This document shows positions 1 through 5,385 of a stretch of DNA of 6,269 nucleotides, piece after piece. Below the pieces are notes generated by a model. The model made no database searches. It was given only the letters and a program-made list of their open reading frames with translations, and had not been told where the DNA came from. The position numbers and the translations under genes were made by a program. Position 1 is the stretch's first letter; each line of letters starts with the position of its first letter. Source of the stretch: Parcubacteria group bacterium Athens0714_26. GTDB lineage: Bacteria; Patescibacteriota; Minisyncoccia; UBA6257; 02-FULL-45-10c. The stretch is taken from NCBI GenBank assembly GCA_007376745.1, contig VMGU01000029.1:1-6269 (forward strand). The letters are read 5' to 3'.

Positions 1-2278
1 TTTGCTGTTGCGACTCCGTGTTGCCGCGCGGCGACATCAAAGTTTTAATGTTAAACGGTTTAGAAGCTTGCCCCTCAATTAATAATTTTACGGCGGCATT
101 AAAATTATCCATATTTATCAAATCTTCTTTGGAAAATATCGGCATAAATTGCTTTTCTAATAATTCCGCGTCATCACTACCCACCCTGAAAGCGATTATT
201 GAACCGACATTCCCAAAAACCGAATTGCGAATTTTCTCGGTAAGTTGAGCTACAAACTGATTAGCAATGACTAAATCCAACCTGTATTTTCTGGCTTCCG
301 ATAAAATTACCGCTATGGAATCAGTCGTAAAATTCTGAAACTCATCAATATAAAGATAAAAGTCTTTACGTTTTTCTTGTTCCGTGTCCACGCGCGATAG
401 TGCCGCCATAAGCAACTTACCAACCGTAATCATACCTAAAAGTCCGGCGTTTATATCGCCAATTCTGCCCTTTGATAAATTAATTAAGAGAATTTTACCT
501 TCATCTATAACTTCGCGGAATTTAAAAGCTGATTTTGCTTGATTGATAATCGGGCGTACATAATCATTAGCAATAAAATTACTAAACTTTGATGTTATAT
601 AAGGAGTAATATTTTGGAGTGAACCTTCTCCCGCCGCCATAACCGCTTCCTTTTCCCAAAAATCCTTTACGGCCGGATTCTGACACTGCGCCAATTTAAC
701 AGCGCGGAAATTTGAATCCGTGAACACCTTCGGCACATCCATTAGTGTCGCTGGCTCGAAAATCGCCCCCTCCATCAAAAGAATAAGCGCATTGCGCATA
801 TACTGTTCAAACATCGGGCCCATTGTTTCCGGCGGGAAAAGTTTATTAAAAATACTTTGTATCTCGTTAATGATAAAAGTTTTTTCTTCCGGCCGGGAAA
901 AATCGTATTCCAACATATTTAATCCAACCGGCTTTTGTAAATCGGAAGGGTCAAAAACTATAACGTCATTTTTTCTGTTTTCCGGTATTAGCCCCAAAAT
1001 CAAATCTATTAAATCTCCATGCGGGTCAATCACTGCAACTCCTTTACCGGCTTTAATGTCGTCTATCGCCATATTAGCCATCAAATTGGATTTACCCGTG
1101 CCGGTCTGGCCCATAAGATAAACGTGGCGCCGGCGGTCATCATCGCCTATGAAAATATTTTTTTCTTCATTGCGGAAAACGCTTTTACCGATTAAAACCC
1201 CTTCCTTGGCTAAAATTTGCGGCGGGGGCGCCTCGCGTGTTTTAACCCATTTAATTCTCGGTATTTCCGTTAAGGACGTCGGGAAATGGATAAGGCTTGA
1301 TAATTCATCGCTTCCTAAAATCATTTCTTGCGAATTATCAAATTGTCGGAAAATAAATTTAAAAACAAGCTCGTCGGCTTTTTTAGGTTTTATCGCCTTA
1401 AAACTATTTCTAAGAGGCGCGGCAAATTGGTCAAACGAACCGATAATATTATTTAAAATTTCTTCCGCCCTAAAAGAACTGGGCGCGGAAGCTACAAGGC
1501 GCGCGTTAACCGAAAATAACGGCTTCGCGAGTTTTTTTTCTATAGCCTTGATTAATTCCTCGTCTAAAAACGGTTTATCGGCATCGGATTTTTCCTTATT
1601 ATCGCTTAAGGCGGACTGGATATCATTAATACTGATTGAATTGCCTGCTAATATTTTTTCAATCTTTTCTCCTTTTTTAAGCCGATGTATCACGCCCTCA
1701 AGATTTTTTTTAAAACTTATTGACGCGGGCTTAATTAAAATCTGCATAGCCGCCCCTTCACCCACAGCTTCAATTTTTGAAAAATCACTCAAAATAGGCA
1801 AAAAAGTATCCAGCCCCGCTTCGTCAAAAGTCCTGATGGGCAAAATACTGTTTTGTTTTTGTTTTAGATATACGGCGGAAATTTGCCCTTGGCTGTTAAA
1901 AATATTATAATCATCAATTTCTTCAACCTGGGAATCCGACCAAAAACTTTGAATTTGTTTCATCGCGAACTGAACCGATTTTCTGGGAACGGCCACGTAA
2001 AAAAGAATTGATTCGCCGATATAATGAACCGCCATTTCAAACGAAACCGGAATTTTTAAATTGGACAAAATCCCGGCGAGCTGGCTGAATAAATTTATTT
2101 CTTTCTGCCACTCTTCATTTTTAAGATTTGAATTTTTACGGAGCTTAACCAATAAAAGCTTAAGCTCTAAAGTTTCAAAAAAATATTTACGGCGAATTTT
2201 TTTAGTCACAAAAAATATCACCGTTCCAACTATCAGCGCGGCGGCGGCTAAGGAACTTATTGTGATAAATAAATCCAT
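1..2278 (-). CDS. VirD4/TraG/HerA-like membrane-anchored P-loop ATPase (3' end outside window)
   Basis: The frame is open from an ATG at 2278-2276 to the window edge (759 codons seen, no stop), so the C-terminus is missing. Residues about 3-25 form one hydrophobic segment followed by basic KKIRRK, an N-terminal membrane anchor. Residues about 26-380 have no domain I recognise. A RecA-type motor follows: Walker A GQTGTGKS at 390-397, DPHGDL at 418-423, the family-typical LSKGRIGD around 601-607, Walker B YIDEFQ at 643-648 (D645, E646), and a sensor-like VIANQF with Q674. These motifs are those of VirD4/TraG coupling proteins and HerA/DUF87 ATPases, hexameric pumps that move DNA or protein using ATP. 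The start lies one base after the stop of the upstream gene and has no Shine-Dalgarno, which suggests translational coupling. No relaxase or other secretion gene is visible, so the substrate is unknown. A DNA-translocating or pilus-associated role is inference. Confidence 0.92.
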   Translation of the reverse strand, partial: MDLFITISSLAAAALIVGTVIFFVTKKIRRKYFFETLELKLLLVKLRKNSNLKNEEWQKEINLFSQLAGILSNLKIPVSFEMAVHYIGESILFYVAVPRKSVQFAMKQIQSFWSDSQVEEIDDYNIFNSQGQISAVYLKQKQNSILPIRTFDEAGLDTFLPILSDFSKIEAVGEGAAMQILIKPASISFKKNLEGVIHRLKKGEKIEKILAGNSISINDIQSALSDNKEKSDADKPFLDEELIKAIEKKLAKPLFSVNARLVASAPSSFRAEEILNNIIGSFDQFAAPLRNSFKAIKPKKADELVFKFIFRQFDNSQEMILGSDELSSLIHFPTSLTEIPRIKWVKTREAPPPQILAKEGVLIGKSVFRNEEKNIFIGDDDRRRHVYLMGQTGTGKSNLMANMAIDDIKAGKGVAVIDPHGDLIDLILGLIPENRKNDVIVFDPSDLQKPVGLNMLEYDFSRPEEKTFIINEIQSIFNKLFPPETMGPMFEQYMRNALILLMEGAIFEPATLMDVPKVFTDSNFRAVKLAQCQNPAVKDFWEKEAVMAAGEGSLQNITPYITSKFSNFIANDYVRPIINQAKSAFKFREVIDEGKILLINLSKGRIGDINAGLLGMITVGKLLMAALSRVDTEQEKRKDFYLYIDEFQNFTTDSIAVILSEARKYRLDLVIANQFVAQLTEKIRNSVFGNVGSIIAFRVGSDDAELLEKQFMPIFSKEDLINMDNFNAAVKLLIEGQASKPFNIKTLMSPRGNTESQQQ

Positions 2279-2279
2279 T

Positions 2280-2678
2280 TTATAAAAGATTGCGCTTTTT
2301 TAATTCATCGTATAATTTGACCGTCAGAACATCATGGAATGCGTCTAAAATAAAAGTATTTGATTTACGGGCTTCCCTGACAGCTTCGTCAATCCCGCGG
2401 TTAAAAGCAACGCTGACCAATTCCTCTACTTTTAATTTTACTTCCGGTGATTCTTTTTTAAGATAATTTGGGAAAATATCCGGAACTTCATTTTGCTTTT
2501 CAATCTCGCCTCCATTCTGGTAATTTACCGTAATGGGTTTTGGCGGTAAACGATTGCCGATAATCGCTTTTAAAACCGACTCGTCAATTTTTTCAATTTT
2601 ATTTTGTTCTTTATATTCTCCGGCTTCTTTCGCCAGACGTTCAATATCTTTTTCTAATATACTGGGTTCAAATTCCAT
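2280..2678 (-). CDS. 132-aa conserved-looking hypothetical protein preceding the VirD4-like ATPase
   Basis: The product is a soluble, highly charged protein of 132 residues with no signal peptide or membrane segment. Residues 1-35 look like a charged helix (SILEKDIERLAKEAGEYKEQ). Residues about 40-70 are proline- and asparagine-rich and probably unstructured. The C-terminal part (about 72-132) looks like a compact helical domain, with the stretches KVEELVSVAFNRGIDEAV and FILDAFHDVLTVKLYDELKK. I recall similar C-terminal sequences next to VirD4-like ATPases in CPR genomes, but that is memory and not a search. The stop codon is one base from the ATPase start, so both are on one mRNA and the protein may be a partner or adaptor of the ATPase (inference). 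The ATG at 2678 has no Shine-Dalgarno and lies only about 7 bases after a possible -10 box, so the mRNA may be leaderless. Confidence 0.85.
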   Translation of the reverse strand: MEFEPSILEKDIERLAKEAGEYKEQNKIEKIDESVLKAIIGNRLPPKPITVNYQNGGEIEKQNEVPDIFPNYLKKESPEVKLKVEELVSVAFNRGIDEAVREARKSNTFILDAFHDVLTVKLYDELKKRNLL

Positions 2679-2699
2679 AAAGTTTGATATACTTAATTA
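2679..2699. promoter_or_regulatory. Divergent promoter with shared -10 element; leaderless starts
   Basis: Only 21 bases separate two divergent ATG codons. On the plus strand, TGATATACT (2685-2693) reads as an extended -10 (TGn + TATACT, five of six matches to TATAAT) and ends 6 bases before the ATG at 2700. Transcription would therefore begin at or next to the start codon. On the minus strand the overlapping TATATC (2691-2686) can serve as -10 for the gene starting at 2678, with 7 bases between box and ATG. GATATAC read on the other strand is GTATATC, so the core is nearly symmetric. No clear -35 was found for either direction, and any would lie inside the opposite gene. There is no Shine-Dalgarno on either side. 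Confidence 0.5.
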
Positions 2700-4292
2700 A
2701 TGGACTTTTTTAAAAAAAATAAACCGATTCTATTTTTAAGCGTTTTCCTAATAATAATTATAGCTTCCTTTTTAAGGCTCTACAATTTAACTGTACTGCC
2801 TCCAGGCCTTTATCCCGATGAAGCTATGAATGGCAACAATGCCCTGGAGGCTTTATCCACCAATAATTTTAAAATTTTCTACCCGGAAAATAACGGCCGC
2901 GAAGGCCTATTTATCAATATCCAGGCTATGTCCATCCATATTTTTGGTAATTTCTCCTGGGTATTGCGTCTAATCAGCGCTATTTTTGGCATTCTAACCG
3001 TTTTAGGCGTATATTTCTTCACAAAAGAGCTGTTTAGGGACAAAAACCCCGCAGTCCCGCCCGAAAATAAAAAAGGTTTGCGCGCTAATGAAATTATCGC
3101 CCTGCTCTCTTCCTTTTTTATGGCGGTTAGCTTTTGGCATATTAATTTTTCCCGCATTGGCTTCAGAGCTATTATGGCGCCTGCATTTTTAGTCTGGGCA
3201 ATATATTTATTGATAAAATCATTACGTCAGACTAAAAATAATTTTCAATTTTCAATTTTCAATTTTCAAAATTGGATATTAGAAATTAGAAATTGGATAT
3301 TGCCAGCAGTAGCTGGTCTAATCTACGGCCTTGGCTTTAATAGCTACATCGCGTATCGCGCCACTCCCCTTTTAATTGGAATCATATTTTTTATTTTTTG
3401 GCGCGATGCCAAGCGGCGCGGAACGCAAAAAATATTTTATCGCTTAACAGCCATTTTTATTGCCGTTTCTTTCCTGACCGCTTTGCCGCTCGGATTATAT
3501 TTTCTGAAAAACCCGGCTGATTTTTTCGGCCGCACAACACAAATATCAATTTTTAGTTCGCCTAACCCCGTTAAAAGTCTGGTAACTAACGTAATAAAAA
3601 CCGCTGGTATGTTTAATGTTACAGGCGACGGCAATTGGCGGCACAACTACAACAGCCAGCCGGAATTATTCTGGCCGGTAGGAATTTTATTTTTAATTGG
3701 AATAATTATCGCCGTCATTAAAATTTTTAAAAAAAATAAAAGCCAAAATCCGGATACCGATTATAAAATCGGGCCGCTGATTTTATTTTCCTGGCTTGTT
3801 GTCACAGCGCTTCCAGTGATAGTTTCCAACGAAGGCATTCCCCACGCGTTGCGCGCCATTATTATGATTCCGCCGGTTTTTATTCTGGCAGGACTGGGAA
3901 CTTTTAAAACTTATAAATTTTTATATAAATATTTCACCTTTAAATCGCTGTTTAAATTTAATTGCTTTCTTTTTCTGGCGCTATTATTTCTACAGGCATA
4001 TGCCACATATTTCATTTTATGGGGCAAAAATCCGAATACTGCCGGCGCCTTCAGCCAAGACTACGTAGATATGGCTAATCAGCTCAAATCACTCCCTCCA
4101 AACATACCTAAATACATTATCGTGCGGGCATCGGGAACTTTAGTCCGCGGCATACCCATGCCTACCCAAACAATTATGTTCCTAACAGACACCTTCACAC
4201 CAGAAAAACAAAAACAAAAAAATATCTATTACGTTCTCCCCGACCAAGCCCAAAATCTCCCAGCAAACAGCTATAAAATTATTTTAAATTAA
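2700..4292 (+). CDS. Polytopic membrane glycosyltransferase, GT39/PMT-2-like
   Basis: A 530-residue integral membrane protein with about ten hydrophobic segments, including residues 9-27, 84-107, 132-150, 158-174, 200-218, 222-234, 249-270, 324-343, 356-375, 383-400 and 421-441, followed by a soluble tail of about 90 residues. This is the build of dolichyl/undecaprenyl-phosphate-sugar-dependent GT-C enzymes (PMT, ArnT). Such enzymes move a sugar from a lipid carrier to protein or lipid on the outer face of the membrane. The first external loop carries LPPGLYPDEA with D40-E41, the acidic pair expected at the GT-C catalytic site, followed by a conserved-looking FYPENNGREG at 60-69. GNWRHN (311-316) and NEGIPHALRAI (377-387) also look like family motifs. 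The acceptor and sugar cannot be read from sequence. Residues 181-201 are encoded by a repeat. The gene stands alone on its strand and its start codon lies directly behind a -10 box. Confidence 0.88.
   Translation: MDFFKKNKPILFLSVFLIIIIASFLRLYNLTVLPPGLYPDEAMNGNNALEALSTNNFKIFYPENNGREGLFINIQAMSIHIFGNFSWVLRLISAIFGILTVLGVYFFTKELFRDKNPAVPPENKKGLRANEIIALLSSFFMAVSFWHINFSRIGFRAIMAPAFLVWAIYLLIKSLRQTKNNFQFSIFNFQNWILEIRNWILPAVAGLIYGLGFNSYIAYRATPLLIGIIFFIFWRDAKRRGTQKIFYRLTAIFIAVSFLTALPLGLYFLKNPADFFGRTTQISIFSSPNPVKSLVTNVIKTAGMFNVTGDGNWRHNYNSQPELFWPVGILFLIGIIIAVIKIFKKNKSQNPDTDYKIGPLILFSWLVVTALPVIVSNEGIPHALRAIIMIPPVFILAGLGTFKTYKFLYKYFTFKSLFKFNCFLFLALLFLQAYATYFILWGKNPNTAGAFSQDYVDMANQLKSLPPNIPKYIIVRASGTLVRGIPMPTQTIMFLTDTFTPEKQKQKNIYYVLPDQAQNLPANSYKIILN
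3241..3301 (+). repeat. ATTTTCA heptamer array (x4) plus AATTGGATATT direct repeat inside the glycosyltransferase gene
   Basis: Four perfect tandem copies of ATTTTCA run from 3241 to 3268. Two copies of AATTGGATATT follow (3270-3280 and 3291-3301), separated by AGAAATTAGA. The stretch is translated in frame as the low-complexity peptide NFQFSIFNFQ + NWILEIRNWIL (residues 181-201). It falls in the loop between two membrane segments, where an insertion would be tolerated. Very similar AATTTTCA-type arrays are, as I recall, common between genes in Parcubacteria genomes. This copy therefore looks like an intergenic repeat that entered a coding region. Confidence 0.75.
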
Positions 4293-4356
4293 CCCCTGTA
4301 AACTTTTTTACACACCTCTTATTCTCCGCGGCACATCAAGGAACATCCTATATCAT

Positions 4357-4528
4357 ATTAATTACCCAATGTTTTTCTTCCGTGCGGCAATTCCGGAGCC
4401 TCAACAGGCTTGGTCTTTCAAATTTTAATAACAAAAAGCTGTTGAGGCGAGGCATAGGCGCGGTCGCTCGCTGGAAAGCGACCGACGCCGGTGCCGGTAG
4501 GAAGAAAAACATTAGGGAAATAATTAAT
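4357..4528. repeat. Fold-back element with predicted three-way-junction structure (structured RNA or MITE)
   Basis: Nested perfect stems define a compact fold. Outer arms: ATTAATTA (4357-4364) with TAATTAAT (4521-4528), CCC (4365-4367) with GGG (4515-4517), and the 14-bp AATGTTTTTCTTCC (4368-4381) with 4500-4513. A symmetric 3x3 internal loop follows, then CGGCA (4385-4389) with TGCCG (4492-4496). The junction holds two hairpins. One is GCCTCAACAG (4398-4407) with CTGTTGAGGC (4439-4448), with a loop of about 30 bases that is AT-rich on its 3' side. The other is GGCG+CGGTCGCT (4457-4468) with AGCGACCG-A-CGCC (4477-4489) and loop CGCTGGAA. The interior is much richer in GC than its surroundings. 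It matches no RNA family I can name. The strand cannot be decided: there is no clear promoter and no U-tract on either side. TAATTA lies next to both ends as a 6-bp direct repeat but is itself palindromic, so it is weak evidence for a target-site duplication. Confidence 0.65.
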
Positions 4529-4548
4529 AAAAAAGTCTTTCCAATTAA

Positions 4549-4576
4549 AATAGGCCGAGATTTCTCTCGGCCTATT
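4549..4576 (-). terminator. Intrinsic-type terminator hairpin of the small-gene operon
   Basis: A perfect 12-bp stem, AATAGGCCGAGA (4549-4560) paired with TCTCGGCCTATT (4565-4576), closes a 4-base loop. Read on the minus strand, the second arm runs into TATTTTAATT, a short U-rich tail. On the plus strand it is followed by ATGAAATTA, with no T-run. It lies 6 bases after the stop of the 8-codon ORF, at the end of the minus-strand small-gene unit, so the minus strand is the likely direction. The U-tract is interrupted, so efficiency may be moderate. Confidence 0.65.
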
Positions 4577-4582
4577 ATGAAA

Positions 4583-4609
4583 TTACGGCTGGTTTTTACC
4601 TATTTTCAT
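4583..4609 (-). CDS. 8-residue ORF MKIGKNQP (possible leader peptide)
   Basis: A very short frame, ATG at 4609-4607 to TAA at 4585-4583, encoding MKIGKNQP. It would be ignored but for its context. It has the strongest Shine-Dalgarno in the window, it follows the 72-aa gene in the same direction, and its stop lies 6 bases before the first arm of the terminator hairpin at 4549-4576. A ribosome terminating here would cover that arm. It could be an attenuator-like leader peptide, or the stub of a gene whose body was lost. The peptide has no run of one amino acid of the kind seen in amino-acid-biosynthesis leaders. Confidence 0.4.
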   Translation of the reverse strand: MKIGKNQP

Positions 4610-4613
4610 GCAA

Positions 4614-4625
4614 ATCACCTCCTTT
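4614..4625 (-). promoter_or_regulatory. Perfect extended Shine-Dalgarno for the 8-codon ORF
   Basis: Minus-strand AAAGGAGGTGAT is a 12-base perfect complement to the canonical 3' end of 16S rRNA (AUCACCUCCUUU). Four bases separate it from the ATG at 4609, and about 8 bases separate the GGAGG core from it, which is good spacing. No other start in the window has a site of this strength. Confidence 0.75.
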
Positions 4626-4649
4626 TAATTTATAAATTACGACATTCTT

Positions 4650-4868
4650 TTACGCTCCCCTTTTAATCCGAATCACCTTCGTTTCAATTCTAAATCCCGT
4701 CCTCTTTTCTGTTTCTTCTTGAGATTCACCACGCAACGGTTGTAATTCCGAACAGTAATTACTACCAAACCCTCCCAGATTTTGCTTCAATTTCGGCCAT
4801 CTATCTACCTGCCGAGATATTTTCTCAACGCGTTCCCAAAAACTTAATTCTTTTTTCTTTTTCGGCAT
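4650..4868 (-). CDS. 72-aa basic hypothetical protein
   Basis: A small, soluble, strongly basic protein. The N-terminal MPKKKKE is followed by an amphipathic helix (FWERVEKISRQVDRWPKLKQ, about residues 10-29), a glycine-rich turn (GGFGS) and a charged region that ends in a basic, possibly beta-strand tail (FRIETKVIRIKRGA). I do not recognise the family. The V-x-x-WP-x-x-K pattern resembles small orphan proteins and antitoxin-like proteins seen near mobile regions, but that is a weak likeness. It is the second gene of a minus-strand unit, 22 bases after the 51-aa gene. Its ATG at 4868-4866 is preceded by a G-rich Shine-Dalgarno-like tract, GAGGGGGGAG. Start, ribosome site and operon position support a real gene. 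The many lysines suggest nucleic-acid or ribosome binding, which is inference only. Confidence 0.65.
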   Translation of the reverse strand: MPKKKKELSFWERVEKISRQVDRWPKLKQNLGGFGSNYCSELQPLRGESQEETEKRTGFRIETKVIRIKRGA

Positions 4869-4871
4869 AAG

Positions 4872-4882
4872 ACTCCCCCCTC
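4872..4882 (-). promoter_or_regulatory. G-rich ribosome-binding site of the 72-aa gene
   Basis: Minus-strand GAGGGGGGAG lies just upstream of ATG 4868, with TCTT or a few bases between. The run of six G is an imperfect match to GGAGG, but both GAGG and GGAG are present at workable spacing. It lies in the 22-base gap after the stop of the 51-aa gene. Confidence 0.5.
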
Positions 4883-4890
4883 AAAATATT

Positions 4891-5046
4891 TTAATCATCT
4901 ATAATTAACATCAATTTCTTTAATTTAGGAGATAAATCTTTTGGTTTGACATAGACCGGGTCAGGAGTCGCGTGAAAATGCGTGCGTGGTTTAAGAGGAT
5001 TTTTTTCGTTCTTTCTTCGTTGGCTTTCTTTCATACTTTTAATCAT
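4891..5046 (-). CDS. 51-aa basic hypothetical protein, first gene of a small operon
   Basis: An ORF from ATG 5046-5044 to TAA 4893-4891, 51 residues. The N-terminus is strikingly charged (KESQRRKNEKNPLKPR, about residues 6-21). A histidine/proline-rich middle follows (THFHATPDPVYVKPKDL), and then a short hydrophobic-basic C-terminal helix (SPKLKKLMLIIDD). No cysteines, signal peptide or membrane segment are present. I do not recognise the family. It is too short for usual ORF cut-offs, but it has a good Shine-Dalgarno (AAGGAG, 9 bases from the ATG) and a plausible sigma70-type promoter at 5092-5120. It is followed at 22 bases by the 72-aa gene in the same direction. A second ATG at codon 5 lacks its own ribosome site, so the first is preferred. 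Confidence 0.65.
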   Translation of the reverse strand: MIKSMKESQRRKNEKNPLKPRTHFHATPDPVYVKPKDLSPKLKKLMLIIDD

Positions 5047-5055
5047 ATAAACTGT

Positions 5056-5061
5056 CTCCTT
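5056..5061 (-). promoter_or_regulatory. Shine-Dalgarno of the 51-aa gene
   Basis: Minus-strand AAGGAG, within GGGAAGGAGACAG, lies 9 bases from the ATG at 5046. This site decides the start of the 51-aa frame and is one of three clear Shine-Dalgarno sites in this small operon. Confidence 0.75.
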
Positions 5062-5091
5062 CCCTTATTCAAAATTTAAATATCTATTCAA

Positions 5092-5120
5092 ATTTTATCA
5101 GGATTTTAAATGAATAACAA
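5092..5120 (-). promoter_or_regulatory. Sigma70-type promoter of the small-gene operon
   Basis: On the minus strand, TTGTTA (5120-5115) and TAAAAT (5097-5092) are 17 bases apart, and TGA directly before the second box gives an extended -10 (TGnTAAAAT). Transcription would start near 5085 and leave a leader of about 38 bases before ATG 5046. The -35 box is 22 bases from the inner edge of the fold-back element at 5143-5326. AT-rich DNA makes chance matches common, but both boxes, the spacing and the position fit. Confidence 0.55.
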
Positions 5121-5142
5121 CATATCTAAAACGAATAGCTAT

Positions 5143-5326
5143 ACTAAACACACAATTTATTTTTGAAAACATTGCGGAAAAACTTTGGAAATTAAAGAGG
5201 TTTATAGGAAAATCCATATGTCTGACGAAGCCATAGCGAGAAGTCGTGGATTTTTCGTTAAATAAACCGATTATAATTTTAAAGTTTTGAAGCATTTTGT
5301 TTGAAAAAATAAATTGTGTGTTTAGT
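5143..5326. mobile_element. MITE-like imperfect palindrome with perfect 22-bp terminal inverted repeats
   Basis: Positions 5143-5164 (starting ACTAAACACACAATTT) are an exact inverted repeat of 5305-5326. Complementarity continues, with gaps, towards the centre: AAAACTTT with AAAGTTTT, AAATTA with TAATTT, GGTTTAT with ATAAACC, and AAAATCCA (5209-5216) with TGGATTTT, leaving a central loop of about 30 bases. The whole 184 bp therefore folds back on itself. It has no believable coding frame. Size, non-coding interior and precise ends fit a miniature inverted-repeat element mobilised in trans. No target-site duplication is evident next to the ends. Alternatives are a structured RNA or a long bidirectional terminator between the gene units at 5386 and 5046. 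Confidence 0.65.
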
Positions 5327-5385
5327 GTCAGAGTATTCTGATTTCGAGGGGCAGGCGGCGGGAATGTTGCACTTACCTATTAGAC
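5327..5385. other. Short intergenic stretch with small dyad and GC-rich patch
   Basis: Between the palindromic element and the next gene lie a short dyad, TCAGA-GTAT-TCTGA (5328-5341), and a G-rich patch, GAGGGGCAGGCGGCGGG (5346-5362), far above the local GC level. No T-run makes either a convincing terminator. The patch may be a decayed copy of the CPR-type GC-rich palindrome seen intact at 5749-5768. Confidence 0.3.

Noticed and set aside
18..2285. Plus-strand open frames at 18-248, 720-1121, 1149-1910 and 2061-2285
   Set aside because: All lie opposite the continuous minus-strand ATPase frame, which carries ordered Walker A, DPHGD and Walker B motifs. The plus frames have no family features.
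3241..3268. ATTTTCA tandem copies as a CRISPR array
   Set aside because: The units are 7 bp and contiguous, with no spacers. It is a simple tandem repeat.
2879..3646. Minus-strand frames at 2879-3157 and 3437-3646
   Set aside because: Both are antisense to the glycosyltransferase, whose membrane pattern and motifs are clear. Neither has a start signal.
4297..4312. TGTAAA-CTTT-TTTACA hairpin just after the glycosyltransferase stop, as a terminator
   Set aside because: The stem is only 6 bp and AT-rich, and no T-run follows it, so it is too weak to call.
4581..4626. Plus-strand ATCACCTCCTTT, with ACGGCTGG upstream, resembles the 3' end of a 16S rRNA gene
   Set aside because: Only 12 bases match and the rest of the 16S 3' region is absent. 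On the minus strand it is a well-placed Shine-Dalgarno before an ATG, which explains it better.
4382..4666. 94-codon plus-strand frame across the three-way-junction element
   Set aside because: It runs through the structured repeat, the terminator hairpin and the Shine-Dalgarno region of the minus-strand unit. It has no ribosome site and a composition unlike a protein.
5098..5295. 65-codon minus-strand frame within the palindromic element
   Set aside because: Most of it is one arm and the centre of the fold-back element. It has no ribosome site, and its end overlaps the promoter of the 51-aa gene.
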